Assembly: GCA_963764685.1 (NCBI GenBank)
Contig: CAVXTT010000022.1
Location: 124,001 to 188,000 of the forward strand
DNA length: 64,000 nucleotides
Reading direction: 5' to 3'
Source of the DNA: CAVXTT01 sp963764685
GTDB taxonomy: Bacteria > Bacteroidota > Ignavibacteria > Ignavibacteriales > Ignavibacteriaceae
Shown: piece after piece, positions 1 through 8,733 of the stretch
How positions within the stretch are numbered: the first letter of the stretch is position 1
Layout: every line of letters starts with the position of its first letter
Notes under the pieces: generated by a model
What the model was told of the DNA's origin: nothing
Database searches by the model: none
The model's input: only the letters and a program-made list of their open reading frames with translations
Position numbers and translations under genes: made by a program

Positions 1-494
1 TTATCCCCGGAATGATACCTGTAATCTTTTCCGAAAATAATCGGCGAAGAATTATCCAGGATGAGATGCCTGGAAATAAATATTCTCCCTTCTAATTTGG
101 TGTTAGCCCAGTTTTGAATGTTTACAGTAATAACAGTGTCGGATTTTACTTTAAGGACAGAATTGTCAGGTATATTTCCAAGAGAGTCGAGTGCCTCACT
201 CTGCCAATCCCCCCTGGTAAATTTGTACTGTACCTCTTCTCCTGTCTTGAAGTAAAATTTATTTATCCAGCTGGTATCGGATTCTTTGGCAAGTTTAATT
301 TTGCCGGGCTCCCAGTCTCCCAGGTCCGGCTGATTTCCTGTTATATAAACATATTCAGAATCAGGCTTGGTAATTACTCTGAATGTAACCCTGTTAAGCT
401 CAAAATTATCCCCCTCGCTGCAGGAATTAAAAAGAAGACTAAAAGATAGCCCGGTTATATATATAAGGGGTAAAAAGTATCTCCGCGTAATCAT
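1..494 (-). CDS. Lipoprotein with starch-binding (CBM20-like) domain, cut by the window edge
   Basis: An open reading frame runs from an ATG at 494 off the left edge of the window, about 164 codons with no stop, so only the N-terminal part is seen. It starts with a lipoprotein signal peptide whose lipobox reads LLFNSC, so the mature protein is probably lipid-anchored from Cys25. Residues of about 35-130 look like a CBM20-type starch-binding domain: a beta-strand start (VTFRVITKP), then YITGNQPDLGDW and a YKFTRGDW strand. In this family such domains sit at the N-terminus of exported esterases or glycan-active enzymes; the following text (FISRHLILDNSSP) would suit the start of an esterase, but that is inference. 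No partner gene is close on this strand. Confidence 0.7.
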   Translation of the reverse strand, partial: MITRRYFLPLIYITGLSFSLLFNSCSEGDNFELNRVTFRVITKPDSEYVYITGNQPDLGDWEPGKIKLAKESDTSWINKFYFKTGEEVQYKFTRGDWQSEALDSLGNIPDNSVLKVKSDTVITVNIQNWANTKLEGRIFISRHLILDNSSPIIFGKDYRYHSGD

Positions 495-561
495 CTTTAT
501 CTTCAAATTGAGTACAAAATTATAAAATAAATGATCAAAAGCACCCCATATAGACGACTGT

Positions 562-1683
562 TTACTTTTCAGTTTTTTTATAAACTATATTCCGTTCGTT
601 CAGGTAATTAAGTATAAAGTTAAAACAATCTTCTTTTGCACCGATAAACTCCGGAGGACAAATATCCTTAATGTTGAACATACCTTTAAGAATAAGATTT
701 GCCGCCGCTGTACATGTGTACCCTGTAGTTCTCGCCATAGATGAAATTCCTGTCTTCTCATCGTAAGTATCGAATAAATCGTAATCGTATGCTTTATAAT
801 CACCATTTTCTTTTCCCCGGATCATTATTTTCATCAATGTAAATTCCCTTTCTCCCGGAAGAAGCTGCCATTGGGGGAAAAGGAGCTTTGAAGTAAGTTC
901 AACCGGGGAAATATTAACTCCTTTGACCTCAATACTCTCCCTGTTAAAAAAACCTGTATCTCTTAAAATCTTCATCAGGTCAATATGCCCAGGGTACCTT
1001 AAAGTTTTCTCTGACATATCAGGAATATTCATTGTTTTCAGGAGCGATCTGAGTCCATCGGTATTAAAAGCCTCAAGTGTGCCTATACTATCAAAATCCA
1101 GGAATTCGGATTCCGACATAGCAGGCTGCAGAATAATCTTTCCTTCTTTAACTATTCTTGCAGGCCGTGTGTATTCTTCCAATACATCAGATGGAGAAAA
1201 TGGAGCCTTATATTGATAGGGGAGTGAACGCCTGAAAGGAAGTCCTCCCACATAACATTTAAAGTTTGAAATCTCCATCCTCCGGTTATGATATCCGAGA
1301 ATTATATTGCTCATCCCGGGAGCCACACCACAGTCAATAACGGCAGTAACATTATTTGAAACCGCATCCATCTGAAGTTCAAAAGGATCTTCGCCGAAGA
1401 AAGAAATATCTACAACATCTTTTCCCGAATTTATAATTGTCTTTAAAGTTCTGAATCCCATAAATCCGGGCACAGCAGAAACAACCAGGTCGGCATCCTT
1501 AATAACTTCCCTTATATTTTTGTCCTCAGCAAGATCCTTACGAATAGTTTTTACTCGCGCTGAGGACAGAGAGGATAACTTTTGCTCATCGATATCTGCA
1601 GATGTAACGGCATAGTTTTTAGACAGGTCGAGTGCAATTGCACTGCCAACCATTCCTGAGCCTAATACAGTAATTTTCTTCAT
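562..1683 (-). CDS. Saccharopine dehydrogenase-like NAD(P)-dependent oxidoreductase
   Basis: A protein of 373 residues from the ATG at 1683; an earlier in-frame ATG at 1707 would add eight residues before the Rossmann strand and is less likely. The N-terminus MKKITVLGSGMVGSAIA is a GxGxxG dinucleotide-binding fold. It is followed by DADLVVSAVPGFMG and then VIDCGVAPGMSNI, both typical of the saccharopine dehydrogenase/lysine-ketoglutarate reductase family. The family interconverts saccharopine with lysine or aminoadipate semialdehyde, but many bacterial members have unassigned substrates. The gene stands alone, divergent from the cysteine-rich protein gene at 1831, and no lysine pathway gene is adjacent, so the substrate is unknown. 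Cytoplasmic; no signal peptide. Confidence 0.8.
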   Translation of the reverse strand: MKKITVLGSGMVGSAIALDLSKNYAVTSADIDEQKLSSLSSARVKTIRKDLAEDKNIREVIKDADLVVSAVPGFMGFRTLKTIINSGKDVVDISFFGEDPFELQMDAVSNNVTAVIDCGVAPGMSNIILGYHNRRMEISNFKCYVGGLPFRRSLPYQYKAPFSPSDVLEEYTRPARIVKEGKIILQPAMSESEFLDFDSIGTLEAFNTDGLRSLLKTMNIPDMSEKTLRYPGHIDLMKILRDTGFFNRESIEVKGVNISPVELTSKLLFPQWQLLPGEREFTLMKIMIRGKENGDYKAYDYDLFDTYDEKTGISSMARTTGYTCTAAANLILKGMFNIKDICPPEFIGAKEDCFNFILNYLNERNIVYKKTEK

Positions 1684-1830
1684 AATTCCGTTAAGAAATA
1701 AGGCCAAATATAAAGTAAATCCTTTTAGGAATCATTTTTGACACTAACCAATAATTTCCACTTATGTGAGGTTGTTTATGGCAATTTCCGGGAAAATGAC
1801 CTTTATAGTAATCTAAGACAAGGAGAACAA

Positions 1831-2154
1831 ATGCATAATATTGATTTAATTGAAAAGTTGCTGAACTGCGCTGCCGCCTGTGAACATTGCGCTAATGCCT
1901 GTCTTGATGAGCACGATATAAAGATGATGGTCGACTGCATTCGATTAGACAGGGATTGTGCCGATATTTGCAGAATAACGGCAAATTATGCTGCCAGGGA
2001 TTCAAAAAATCTGAATGAAGTTGTAAGATTATGTGCCGGGATCTGCAGAGCTTGTGCCGAAGAATGTGAAAAACATAAGCATCCGCATTGTAAGGAATGT
2101 GCAAAAGCGTGCAGGGAATGTGAAGAAGTCTGTAAAAATCTTATGAATGTTTAA
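1831..2154 (+). CDS. Cysteine-rich four-helix bundle copper-binding protein (DUF326/Csp-like)
   Basis: The start is set at 1831, because AAGGAGAA lies just upstream and homology to the family begins here; an upstream extension to 1738 has no such site. The 107-residue protein has 16 cysteines, mostly in CxxxC and CxxC spacing along predicted helices (CAAACEHCANAC, CRACAEEC, CKECAKACRECEEVC). This is the pattern of DUF326/Csp proteins, whose four-helix bundles store many Cu(I) ions on inward-facing cysteines. No twin-arginine or Sec signal is visible, so it resembles the cytosolic form. Metal storage or detoxification is the family role; metal identity is not shown by sequence. A long inverted and tandem repeat follows the gene at 2215-2301. 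Confidence 0.8.
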   Translation: MHNIDLIEKLLNCAAACEHCANACLDEHDIKMMVDCIRLDRDCADICRITANYAARDSKNLNEVVRLCAGICRACAEECEKHKHPHCKECAKACRECEEVCKNLMNV

Positions 2155-2214
2155 TAAATTTTTTTATTAATAAATTATTTAACTAATGCTTCTACCCCTG
2201 ATGTAATAGTGAAG

Positions 2215-2301
2215 TAATCCTGATCTAATCCTCATAAATGACCAAATCTGAGGATTAGATGAGGATTAGATGAGGATTAGATGAGGATTAGATCAGGATT
2301 A
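2215..2301. repeat. Four 11-bp direct repeats inside a 20-bp perfect inverted repeat
   Basis: Four head-to-tail copies of GAGGATTAGAT occupy 2250-2293 without a mismatch. The left sequence TAATCCTGATCTAATCCTCA at 2215-2234 is the exact reverse complement of 2282-2301, so the last repeat copy pairs with the left arm to give a 20-bp stem. The left arm's inner 12 bases could pair with any of the four copies. It lies between the 3' end of the copper-protein gene and the 3' end of the AEC transporter gene, where a bidirectional terminator would be expected, but it has no GC-rich stem. It is the only structure seen in the 249-bp gap. Confidence 0.9.
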
Positions 2302-2403
2302 AAAAGCTGGTGCAAATAATAATTTTGCTCAAAAAATTTCATTTTTTTTGCAGCACCGTTTAGATAATTCCAGAAATTGATTAGTACAGGATTTTAGTGC
2401 AGA

Positions 2404-3345
2404 TCAGATAAGATTTAATTCTTTCAGAATAAAAAGACCAAGAGTAATAGTTAGTGCAGAACCAAGTGTAGTAAGAAGCAGAATATTAGCCGCAAGCCTG
2501 CTGTTCGAGCCCATTGCCTCGGCCATTATAAAACTGGCAATAGCAGTGGGACAGGCAAACAAAATAAATAATATACCCAGATCATCTTGTCTGAATCCTA
2601 ATAATACTGCGGCATATGTTCCAATGAGGGGCACTATTAATAGTTTTATAAATGTTGCCCAGAAAGAAATTATTGAGGAGCGTTTAAGACCTTCGAAGGA
2701 AATGAATCCTCCTATACCCAGCAGTGCAAGCGGGAGTGTTAAAGCTGCCATATAACCAACAGTTGTCTTAATAATTCCAGGTAAAGGAATTTCGAAATAA
2801 TAAAACGGCAGTGCCGCAATAACTCCGAGCACCAGGGGATTTCTTAATATTTCAATAATTGTTTTCTTGTAATCAAGCTGCTTTTCTTTTCTTAAAGGTA
2901 CTGTCAGTGCAATTACAGCAAGAATATTATATAGAGGTATGGTGAAAGCCAGTACTACCGATGCCTTGCCGAGATTATTTTCACCATATAAATTAGCGAT
3001 GATCGCCAACCCGATAATTGCAAAATTTCCGCGGAATGCCCCCTGGATGAAAACCGTCCTGTCCTTCGGCTGCTTTATCAAAACTGAAATTGCCCAGATT
3101 ACTAAGAAAAGGACTATAGTGCCTGCATATGAATAAAGAATCACGCGCCAGTTAAGCACATCACCTGAATCAAGTGCAGATATTTCGGTGAAGATAAGTG
3201 CCGGTAAAGCGGCGGAGAACACAATTTTTGATGAGAGTGTGATAAAGTTATCGTTTATCATTCCCTTTTTCTTCAGCAGGAACCCGAGAGCTACAATGAG
3301 GAAAACAGGTATTACAAGACTTGAAATAAATAAAAAGTTCTGCAT
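2404..3345 (-). CDS. AEC (auxin efflux carrier) family transporter
   Basis: A 313-residue integral membrane protein with about ten predicted transmembrane helices in two five-helix halves. It begins FLFISSLVIPVFLIVALGF, followed by the polar GMINDNFITLSSKIVFSAALPALIF stretch typical of this family, and ends with helices near IASFIMAEAMGSNSRLAANIL. Bacterial AEC proteins export or import small organic anions such as malate; the substrate cannot be read from sequence. It is a single gene with no adjacent enzyme that would hint at a substrate. It faces the copper-protein gene tail to tail and is divergent from the gene at 3496. Confidence 0.85.
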   Translation of the reverse strand: MQNFLFISSLVIPVFLIVALGFLLKKKGMINDNFITLSSKIVFSAALPALIFTEISALDSGDVLNWRVILYSYAGTIVLFLVIWAISVLIKQPKDRTVFIQGAFRGNFAIIGLAIIANLYGENNLGKASVVLAFTIPLYNILAVIALTVPLRKEKQLDYKKTIIEILRNPLVLGVIAALPFYYFEIPLPGIIKTTVGYMAALTLPLALLGIGGFISFEGLKRSSIISFWATFIKLLIVPLIGTYAAVLLGFRQDDLGILFILFACPTAIASFIMAEAMGSNSRLAANILLLTTLGSALTITLGLFILKELNLI

Positions 3346-3495
3346 AAAATTCTTTCCGCATCACTAAATTAACTGAAATTGGCAGGTATTAAAAATGTAA
3401 CACAGCCGACTCCCTGGTTTAAGGGTGACAATTCTCATTGAGAAGGTTCAGCCGGAGGTCTACCTTCAGAATGAATTGACAATGAAAGGGATAAG

Positions 3496-3927
3496 ATGAG
3501 AATAAGAATGTTTGCAATATTTTTAATGCTGGTTACGATTACGACGGCATTAAATGCACAGGATGATAGAGCTCGATTAAAAGAATATCTAAACGATGCC
3601 GCTAACGATGTATATACTACTGAAGATCCTCAGGAAAAAAGAGAAATACTGGATAATATGTTTAATGACCTGCAGAAGGTCTTTGATACTGCAGAAAACT
3701 GGCCATTGTTCTCCGATGAGGAGAAAAATACTGCAAAGGATTTCAAGATCAGGATAAAAGAAAAGCAGGATGAGCTTAATGGAAATAATGGATTCCAGAG
3801 AGTTGCTGATAAGGATCTGAATAGTTTTGCCTCTTATACAGTTCACGATTTCGAACAGGCAGCGGAATATGTGACAATAAGTGTTGCAGCACTTATTATA
3901 ATATTGCTCGTAATACTCCTTCTTTAG
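3496..3927 (+). CDS. Hypothetical exported protein with C-terminal membrane anchor
   Basis: A 143-residue protein I do not recognise. It has an N-terminal signal peptide (MRIRMFAIFLMLVTITTALNA, then QDDRA), a charged, probably helical middle of about 90 residues rich in Lys, Glu and Asp, and one strongly hydrophobic C-terminal segment, YVTISVAALIIILLVILLL, ending at the stop. This gives a periplasmic helical domain tethered to the inner membrane, or a tail-anchored arrangement. The next gene begins three bases after its stop, so the two are almost certainly co-transcribed and may act together. No catalytic motif is visible. Confidence 0.65.
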   Translation: MRIRMFAIFLMLVTITTALNAQDDRARLKEYLNDAANDVYTTEDPQEKREILDNMFNDLQKVFDTAENWPLFSDEEKNTAKDFKIRIKEKQDELNGNNGFQRVADKDLNSFASYTVHDFEQAAEYVTISVAALIIILLVILLL

Positions 3928-3930
3928 GTA

Positions 3931-4899
3931 ATGATGCCCCGCTCTATTTTTTTATACATCTGGATTGTCTTCGCCGGAATTATTATGCCGGCGGAAGACA
4001 GTCTGGTTAATAGAATTATTTACATCATCCATGGTGACGGTGATTATGTTTTTCATGAGAATGGTGAAAGCTATTTATCCGATGAAATAGTTTTACAGCA
4101 GGCAATAACAAATGCCGAAAAGGGAACACACTCCGAATATTTCATTTTTCATTATAATTCTAAGAGAAGTTTCCTGATCTTTTTCCCTGGAGAGGAGTCG
4201 GAATTTTATCACTACAGGAATGGGCAGCTTATAACAGAAAAAAAATTCTTCAGATTTGATCCTGTAGATGGACATTCTGCAGAATCATTTCTTATCAGAG
4301 AATCGGCTTCTATAAAAAATATCGATAGAAATATACTGCTGTATTATGGACATGAAATTCCTGCCGGCGAGGAGTATGGATATAATGCCTCTTTTCCTGA
4401 AGTACCATTTGGATTAAAATCATTAAAGGGGAGAATCATCGAAATACTTGATGCGGTCGAGAAACCGAAATTTGATCTGCTGGTGTTGTCGACCTGCAAT
4501 AATGGCTCTCCTCCTTTTATTTTTGGATTGGCAGATATTGCGGATTATATAATAGCAGCCCCGGGTGAACTTCACCTGAGTCAGATGAATTCATCCTCCC
4601 TGCAGATACTCGAAAAGAATAATTTGCAATCGATGAATGCATTTGCGTTAAATTTTGCATCCTCTGCTTTTGAGATCCTACGGATAAAAACTCTTACTGA
4701 AGTAGTTATATCAGTATATAATGCTAAAGATTTGCTAAATGAATACGATCCTGATGCTGTTTGCTATAAAGAGAGGGAAATGACTGATCTGGTGAGAGTA
4801 TTCTTTCGACCCGCAAAATTTGGTAAATATCAAGGGCGTAAAGAGCATTCCGGGTGGTATTGTGACAATCAAAAAGTATTATCCCGCAGCGGTGAATAG
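3931..4899 (+). CDS. Possible caspase-fold (clostripain/C11-like) peptidase, exported
   Basis: A 322-residue protein with a hydrophobic N-terminal signal (FLYIWIVFAGIIMPA). It follows the previous stop by only three bases. Two short motifs suggest a CD-clan cysteine peptidase fold: a beta-strand ending in His (NILLYYGHE, His141) and, 48 residues later, a beta-strand ending in Cys (FDLLVLSTCNNG, Cys189), followed by LADIADYIIAAPGELHLS. Clostripain-type enzymes show the same order, with a C-terminal text like ADYIVGSEE after the catalytic Cys. This is recognition by motif, not by overall similarity. If right, it would be a periplasmic or outer-membrane peptidase; otherwise it is an unknown exported protein. 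Confidence 0.5.
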   Translation: MMPRSIFLYIWIVFAGIIMPAEDSLVNRIIYIIHGDGDYVFHENGESYLSDEIVLQQAITNAEKGTHSEYFIFHYNSKRSFLIFFPGEESEFYHYRNGQLITEKKFFRFDPVDGHSAESFLIRESASIKNIDRNILLYYGHEIPAGEEYGYNASFPEVPFGLKSLKGRIIEILDAVEKPKFDLLVLSTCNNGSPPFIFGLADIADYIIAAPGELHLSQMNSSSLQILEKNNLQSMNAFALNFASSAFEILRIKTLTEVVISVYNAKDLLNEYDPDAVCYKEREMTDLVRVFFRPAKFGKYQGRKEHSGWYCDNQKVLSRSGE

Positions 4900-5066
4900 G
4901 GCTTAATTCCTTCCTTTACCTTTTCTTAATTTTAAGAAAATACACTTATCTGCTTAACTCATAATTGGTAAACAAACCTCTTTTTTTCTATAATTTCCCA
5001 AGTTAATGTTGGTATAATTGTTGGCGAATTGATGCATTCTGAATCAGCAAAAAATGGATTAAAAAA

Positions 5067-8000
5067 ATGGAAAATACCAAGTTAAAAGGTGAAATAGTGA
5101 GTAAGGGTAAAGCCGAACGTGAAAAAGTGACTATAGACGGAAACGAAGCCGCTGCTTACATCGCTTATAAAACCAATGAAGTAATTGCAATTTATCCCAT
5201 AACCCCTTCATCAAATATGGGGGAATGGTGTGATGCCTGGTCAGCCGAAGGCAAAAAGAATATCTGGGGAATAGTTCCCTCAGTCAGTGAAATGCAGAGT
5301 GAAGGAGGTGCTTCAGGCGCTATTCACGGTGCATTGCAGACCGGTGCATTATCTACAACATTTACAGCATCACAAGGACTCCTGCTGATGATCCCCAATA
5401 TGTTTAAAATAGCAGGAGAATTGACCTCTACGGTATTCCACGTTTCTGCAAGATCTATTGCTGCACAGGCTTTATCAATTTTTGGTGATCACAGCGATGT
5501 AATGGCAACCCGCTCAACCGGTTTTGCAATGCTTGCCTCGAACTCTGTGCAGGAGGTTATGGATTTTGCGCTGATCTCTCAGGCAGCAGCACTCAAAGCA
5601 AGAATTCCGTTTCTTCATTTCTTTGACGGGTTCAGAACTTCACACGAAGTAATGAAAATTGAACAGCTTTCCGATAATGATATTAAAGCGATGATAGATG
5701 AAGGACTTGTTATAGAACATAGAAAAAGAGCACTTACTCCTGATAATCCTGTATTAAGAGGAACTGCTCAAAATCCTGATGTTTACTTCCAGGGAAGGGA
5801 AACAGTAAATACTTTCTATAATCTTTGTCCTGATATAGTGCAGAATGAAATGAATAAGTTTGCAGAACTGACAGGACGCCAGTACCGTCTGTTCGATTAC
5901 TACGGTGCTCCTGATGCAGAAAGAATAATTATTCTTATGGGTTCGGGCGCTGAGACTGCAGAAGAAACTGCAGAGTACCTGATGAACAGGGAAGAAAAAG
6001 TAGGCATCGTTAAAGTTAGATTATACAGACCATTCGGGATAGATCAATTTATTAAAATTATTCCTAAAACAGTTAAGTCAATTGCAGTATTAGACAGGAC
6101 AAAAGAGCCCGGTTCTTCAGGTGAACCTTTGTATCTCGATATAGTGAATGCTTTCTCTGAAACATTTATGCAGGGAAAATCAAGCTTCAGGTTCCCGAAG
6201 ATTATCGGTGGAAGATATGGATTATCTTCAAAAGAGTTTACCCCTGCAATGATAAAAGGAGTTTTTGATGAGCTGAAAAAAGAAACTCCTAAAAATCATT
6301 TTACAATCGGTATCCTTGATGATGTTACTAATACCAGTCTTGATTATGACCCCCAATTCTCAATCGAAGCTCCCGAAATATTCAGAGGAAAGTTTTACGG
6401 ACTCGGTGCCGACGGCACAGTAGGAGCAAATAAAAATTCGATTAAGATTATCGGCGAGAACACCAATAATTTTGCCCAGGGATATTTTGTATATGATTCA
6501 AAGAAATCTGGCTCGGTTACGGTATCTCACCTGAGATTCGGGTCTAAGCAGATAAAATCGAGCTACCTTATAGACCGGGCTAATTTTATCGCCTGTCATC
6601 AGCAGGTATTCCTTGAAAAAATGGATATGCTTGATGATGCTGTTGAAGGAGCCGTATTTTTGCTTAACACACAGGTTCCCAAAGAAAAGGTATGGGATTC
6701 CTTACCTATGAAAGTACAGCAGGATATTATTGCAAAGAAAATGAGGCTCTATGCAATTGATGCATACACTGTTGCTAATGAAACAGGAATGGGAGGCAGA
6801 TTAAATACTATAATGCAGACCTGCTTCTTTGCAATTTCAAATATCTTGTCAAAAGATGAATCCATCGATCTTATTAAAACTTCAGTTAAGAAAACCTATG
6901 GTGCCAAAGGGGATAAGATAGTTCAGATGAACTATAATGCTATTGACCAGACATTACAGCATTTGAATGAAATCCCTGTACCTGGAAAAATAACCAGCTC
7001 ATTTAAACTTCCTCCTGTTGTTTCTGATAAGGCTCCTGATTTTGTTAAAGGCCTGACGGCACCTATTATTGCAGGCAAGGGAGATATGGTACCGGTTAGC
7101 AAAATGCCGGTTGACGGAAGTTATCCTCTTGGAACAGCAAAATGGGAGAAAAGAAATATTGCGCTTGAAGTGCCGGTATGGGATAAGGAAATATGTATAC
7201 AGTGCAACAAGTGCGTTCTGGTATGTCCCCACGCTTCAATCCGTGCAAAGATATATGACGAAACACTTGCTGCCAGTGCGCCGGCAACATTTAAATCAAT
7301 GAAATATAAAGATAAAGCTTACGGTGATAATCTTGCTTACTCCTTACAGGTAGCTGTGGAAGATTGTACCGGCTGCGGTTTGTGCGTAGATGTTTGTCCT
7401 GCAAAGAATAAAAAAGAAGTAAAACTCAAAGCAATAAATATGGCTGATCAGCTGTCAATAAGGGAAACAGAAAGAGCCAACTGGGATTTCTTCCTTGATA
7501 TTCCTGAATTCGACAGAACAAAAATTAAAGTATCGGCTGTTAAAGATTCACAATTCCTTGAACCATTATTTGAGTTCTCGGGCGCCTGCTCCGGCTGCGG
7601 CGAAACCCCTTATGTTAAACTGGTAAGCCAGTTATTCGGGGACCGCACTGTGGTAGCCAATGCAACAGGATGCTCATCAATCTATGGCGGAAACCTTCCT
7701 ACTACTCCCTGGACATCAAACAAAGAAGGAAGAGGACCTGCCTGGTCTAACTCATTATTCGAAGATAATGCTGAATTCGGATTCGGATTCAGACTGGCAA
7801 TTGATAAGCACCAGATGCAGGCAAAACAGCTGCTCGTAAAACTTTCATCATTTATCGGAGACCAGTTAGTTCAGGAACTTACTAATGCAGTTCAAAAAGA
7901 TGAAGCAGGAATATATGAACAGAGAGAACGGGTTAAGATATTAAAGGATAAGCTTTCTGCTGCAGGTACTAATGGTGCATCAGTGGAACTGAAACAGGAT

Positions 8001-8708
8001 ATAAATCAGCTGCTTAGTCTTGCAGATTACCTTGTAAAGAAATCTGTATGGATAATGGGAGGTGACGGATGGGCTTATGACATCGGATACGGCGGATTGG
8101 ATCACGTTCTTGCTTCGGGTAAGAATGTAAACATCCTTGTTCTTGATACTGAAGTTTACTCAAATACCGGGGGACAATGTTCAAAATCTACCCCCAGGGG
8201 TGCAGTAGCTAAATTTGCTGCTGCAGGTAAACCGATGGCAAAGAAGGATCTTGGATTGATGGCAATGTCATACGGGAATGTTTACGTTGCTAAAGTTGCA
8301 ATGGGCGCTAATGATGCTCATACTGTCAGGGCATTTCTTGAAGCTGAGGCATATGAAGGACCATCATTGATTATTGCTTACAGCCATTGCATTGCCCATG
8401 GTATCAATATGGAAAATGGAATGAGAAATCAGAAAGCAGCCGTGGAATCAGGTCACTGGCCTCTCTTCAGGTACAATCCCGAACTTGCTTCCGAAGGAAA
8501 GAATCCTTTCAAGCTTGATTCTAAGGGAATAAAGATTCCATTGAAAGATTATGCATATCTCGAAACCAGGTACAAAATGCTTGTGAAAACTCACCCGCAG
8601 GAAGCAGATAAGCTTATGAAGGAAGCCCAGGAAGATGTAACAAGTAAATACAAAATGTATGAAGAGATGGCTTCTAAAGGTGATCATACAGAAAACGAAA
8701 AGTCTTAG
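5067..8708 (+). CDS. nifJ: Pyruvate:ferredoxin (flavodoxin) oxidoreductase
   Basis: A full-length single-chain enzyme of 1213 residues, close to the usual 1170-1200. It converts pyruvate and CoA to acetyl-CoA, CO2 and reduced ferredoxin. The N-terminal pyrimidine-binding domain has AAAYIAYKTNEVIAIYPITP. Near residue 710 is CIQCNKCVLVCP and near 767 CTGCGLCVDVCP, each for a 4Fe-4S cluster. GACSGCGETPYVKL with ATGCSS binds the proximal cluster, and MGGDGWAYDIGYGGLDHV near residue 1000 is the thiamine diphosphate and Mg site. It points to fermentative or anaerobic pyruvate use. The DHOD-like gene starts 25 bp downstream on the same strand and is likely co-transcribed. Confidence 0.98.
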   Translation: MENTKLKGEIVSKGKAEREKVTIDGNEAAAYIAYKTNEVIAIYPITPSSNMGEWCDAWSAEGKKNIWGIVPSVSEMQSEGGASGAIHGALQTGALSTTFTASQGLLLMIPNMFKIAGELTSTVFHVSARSIAAQALSIFGDHSDVMATRSTGFAMLASNSVQEVMDFALISQAAALKARIPFLHFFDGFRTSHEVMKIEQLSDNDIKAMIDEGLVIEHRKRALTPDNPVLRGTAQNPDVYFQGRETVNTFYNLCPDIVQNEMNKFAELTGRQYRLFDYYGAPDAERIIILMGSGAETAEETAEYLMNREEKVGIVKVRLYRPFGIDQFIKIIPKTVKSIAVLDRTKEPGSSGEPLYLDIVNAFSETFMQGKSSFRFPKIIGGRYGLSSKEFTPAMIKGVFDELKKETPKNHFTIGILDDVTNTSLDYDPQFSIEAPEIFRGKFYGLGADGTVGANKNSIKIIGENTNNFAQGYFVYDSKKSGSVTVSHLRFGSKQIKSSYLIDRANFIACHQQVFLEKMDMLDDAVEGAVFLLNTQVPKEKVWDSLPMKVQQDIIAKKMRLYAIDAYTVANETGMGGRLNTIMQTCFFAISNILSKDESIDLIKTSVKKTYGAKGDKIVQMNYNAIDQTLQHLNEIPVPGKITSSFKLPPVVSDKAPDFVKGLTAPIIAGKGDMVPVSKMPVDGSYPLGTAKWEKRNIALEVPVWDKEICIQCNKCVLVCPHASIRAKIYDETLAASAPATFKSMKYKDKAYGDNLAYSLQVAVEDCTGCGLCVDVCPAKNKKEVKLKAINMADQLSIRETERANWDFFLDIPEFDRTKIKVSAVKDSQFLEPLFEFSGACSGCGETPYVKLVSQLFGDRTVVANATGCSSIYGGNLPTTPWTSNKEGRGPAWSNSLFEDNAEFGFGFRLAIDKHQMQAKQLLVKLSSFIGDQLVQELTNAVQKDEAGIYEQRERVKILKDKLSAAGTNGASVELKQDINQLLSLADYLVKKSVWIMGGDGWAYDIGYGGLDHVLASGKNVNILVLDTEVYSNTGGQCSKSTPRGAVAKFAAAGKPMAKKDLGLMAMSYGNVYVAKVAMGANDAHTVRAFLEAEAYEGPSLIIAYSHCIAHGINMENGMRNQKAAVESGHWPLFRYNPELASEGKNPFKLDSKGIKIPLKDYAYLETRYKMLVKTHPQEADKLMKEAQEDVTSKYKMYEEMASKGDHTENEKS

Positions 8709-8733
8709 TAACTTATTTTAACAAAGGATTTAT

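Noticed and set aside
114..449. A plus-strand frame of 111 codons at the left edge
   Set aside because: It is antisense to the lipoprotein gene whose lipobox and starch-binding domain are clear.
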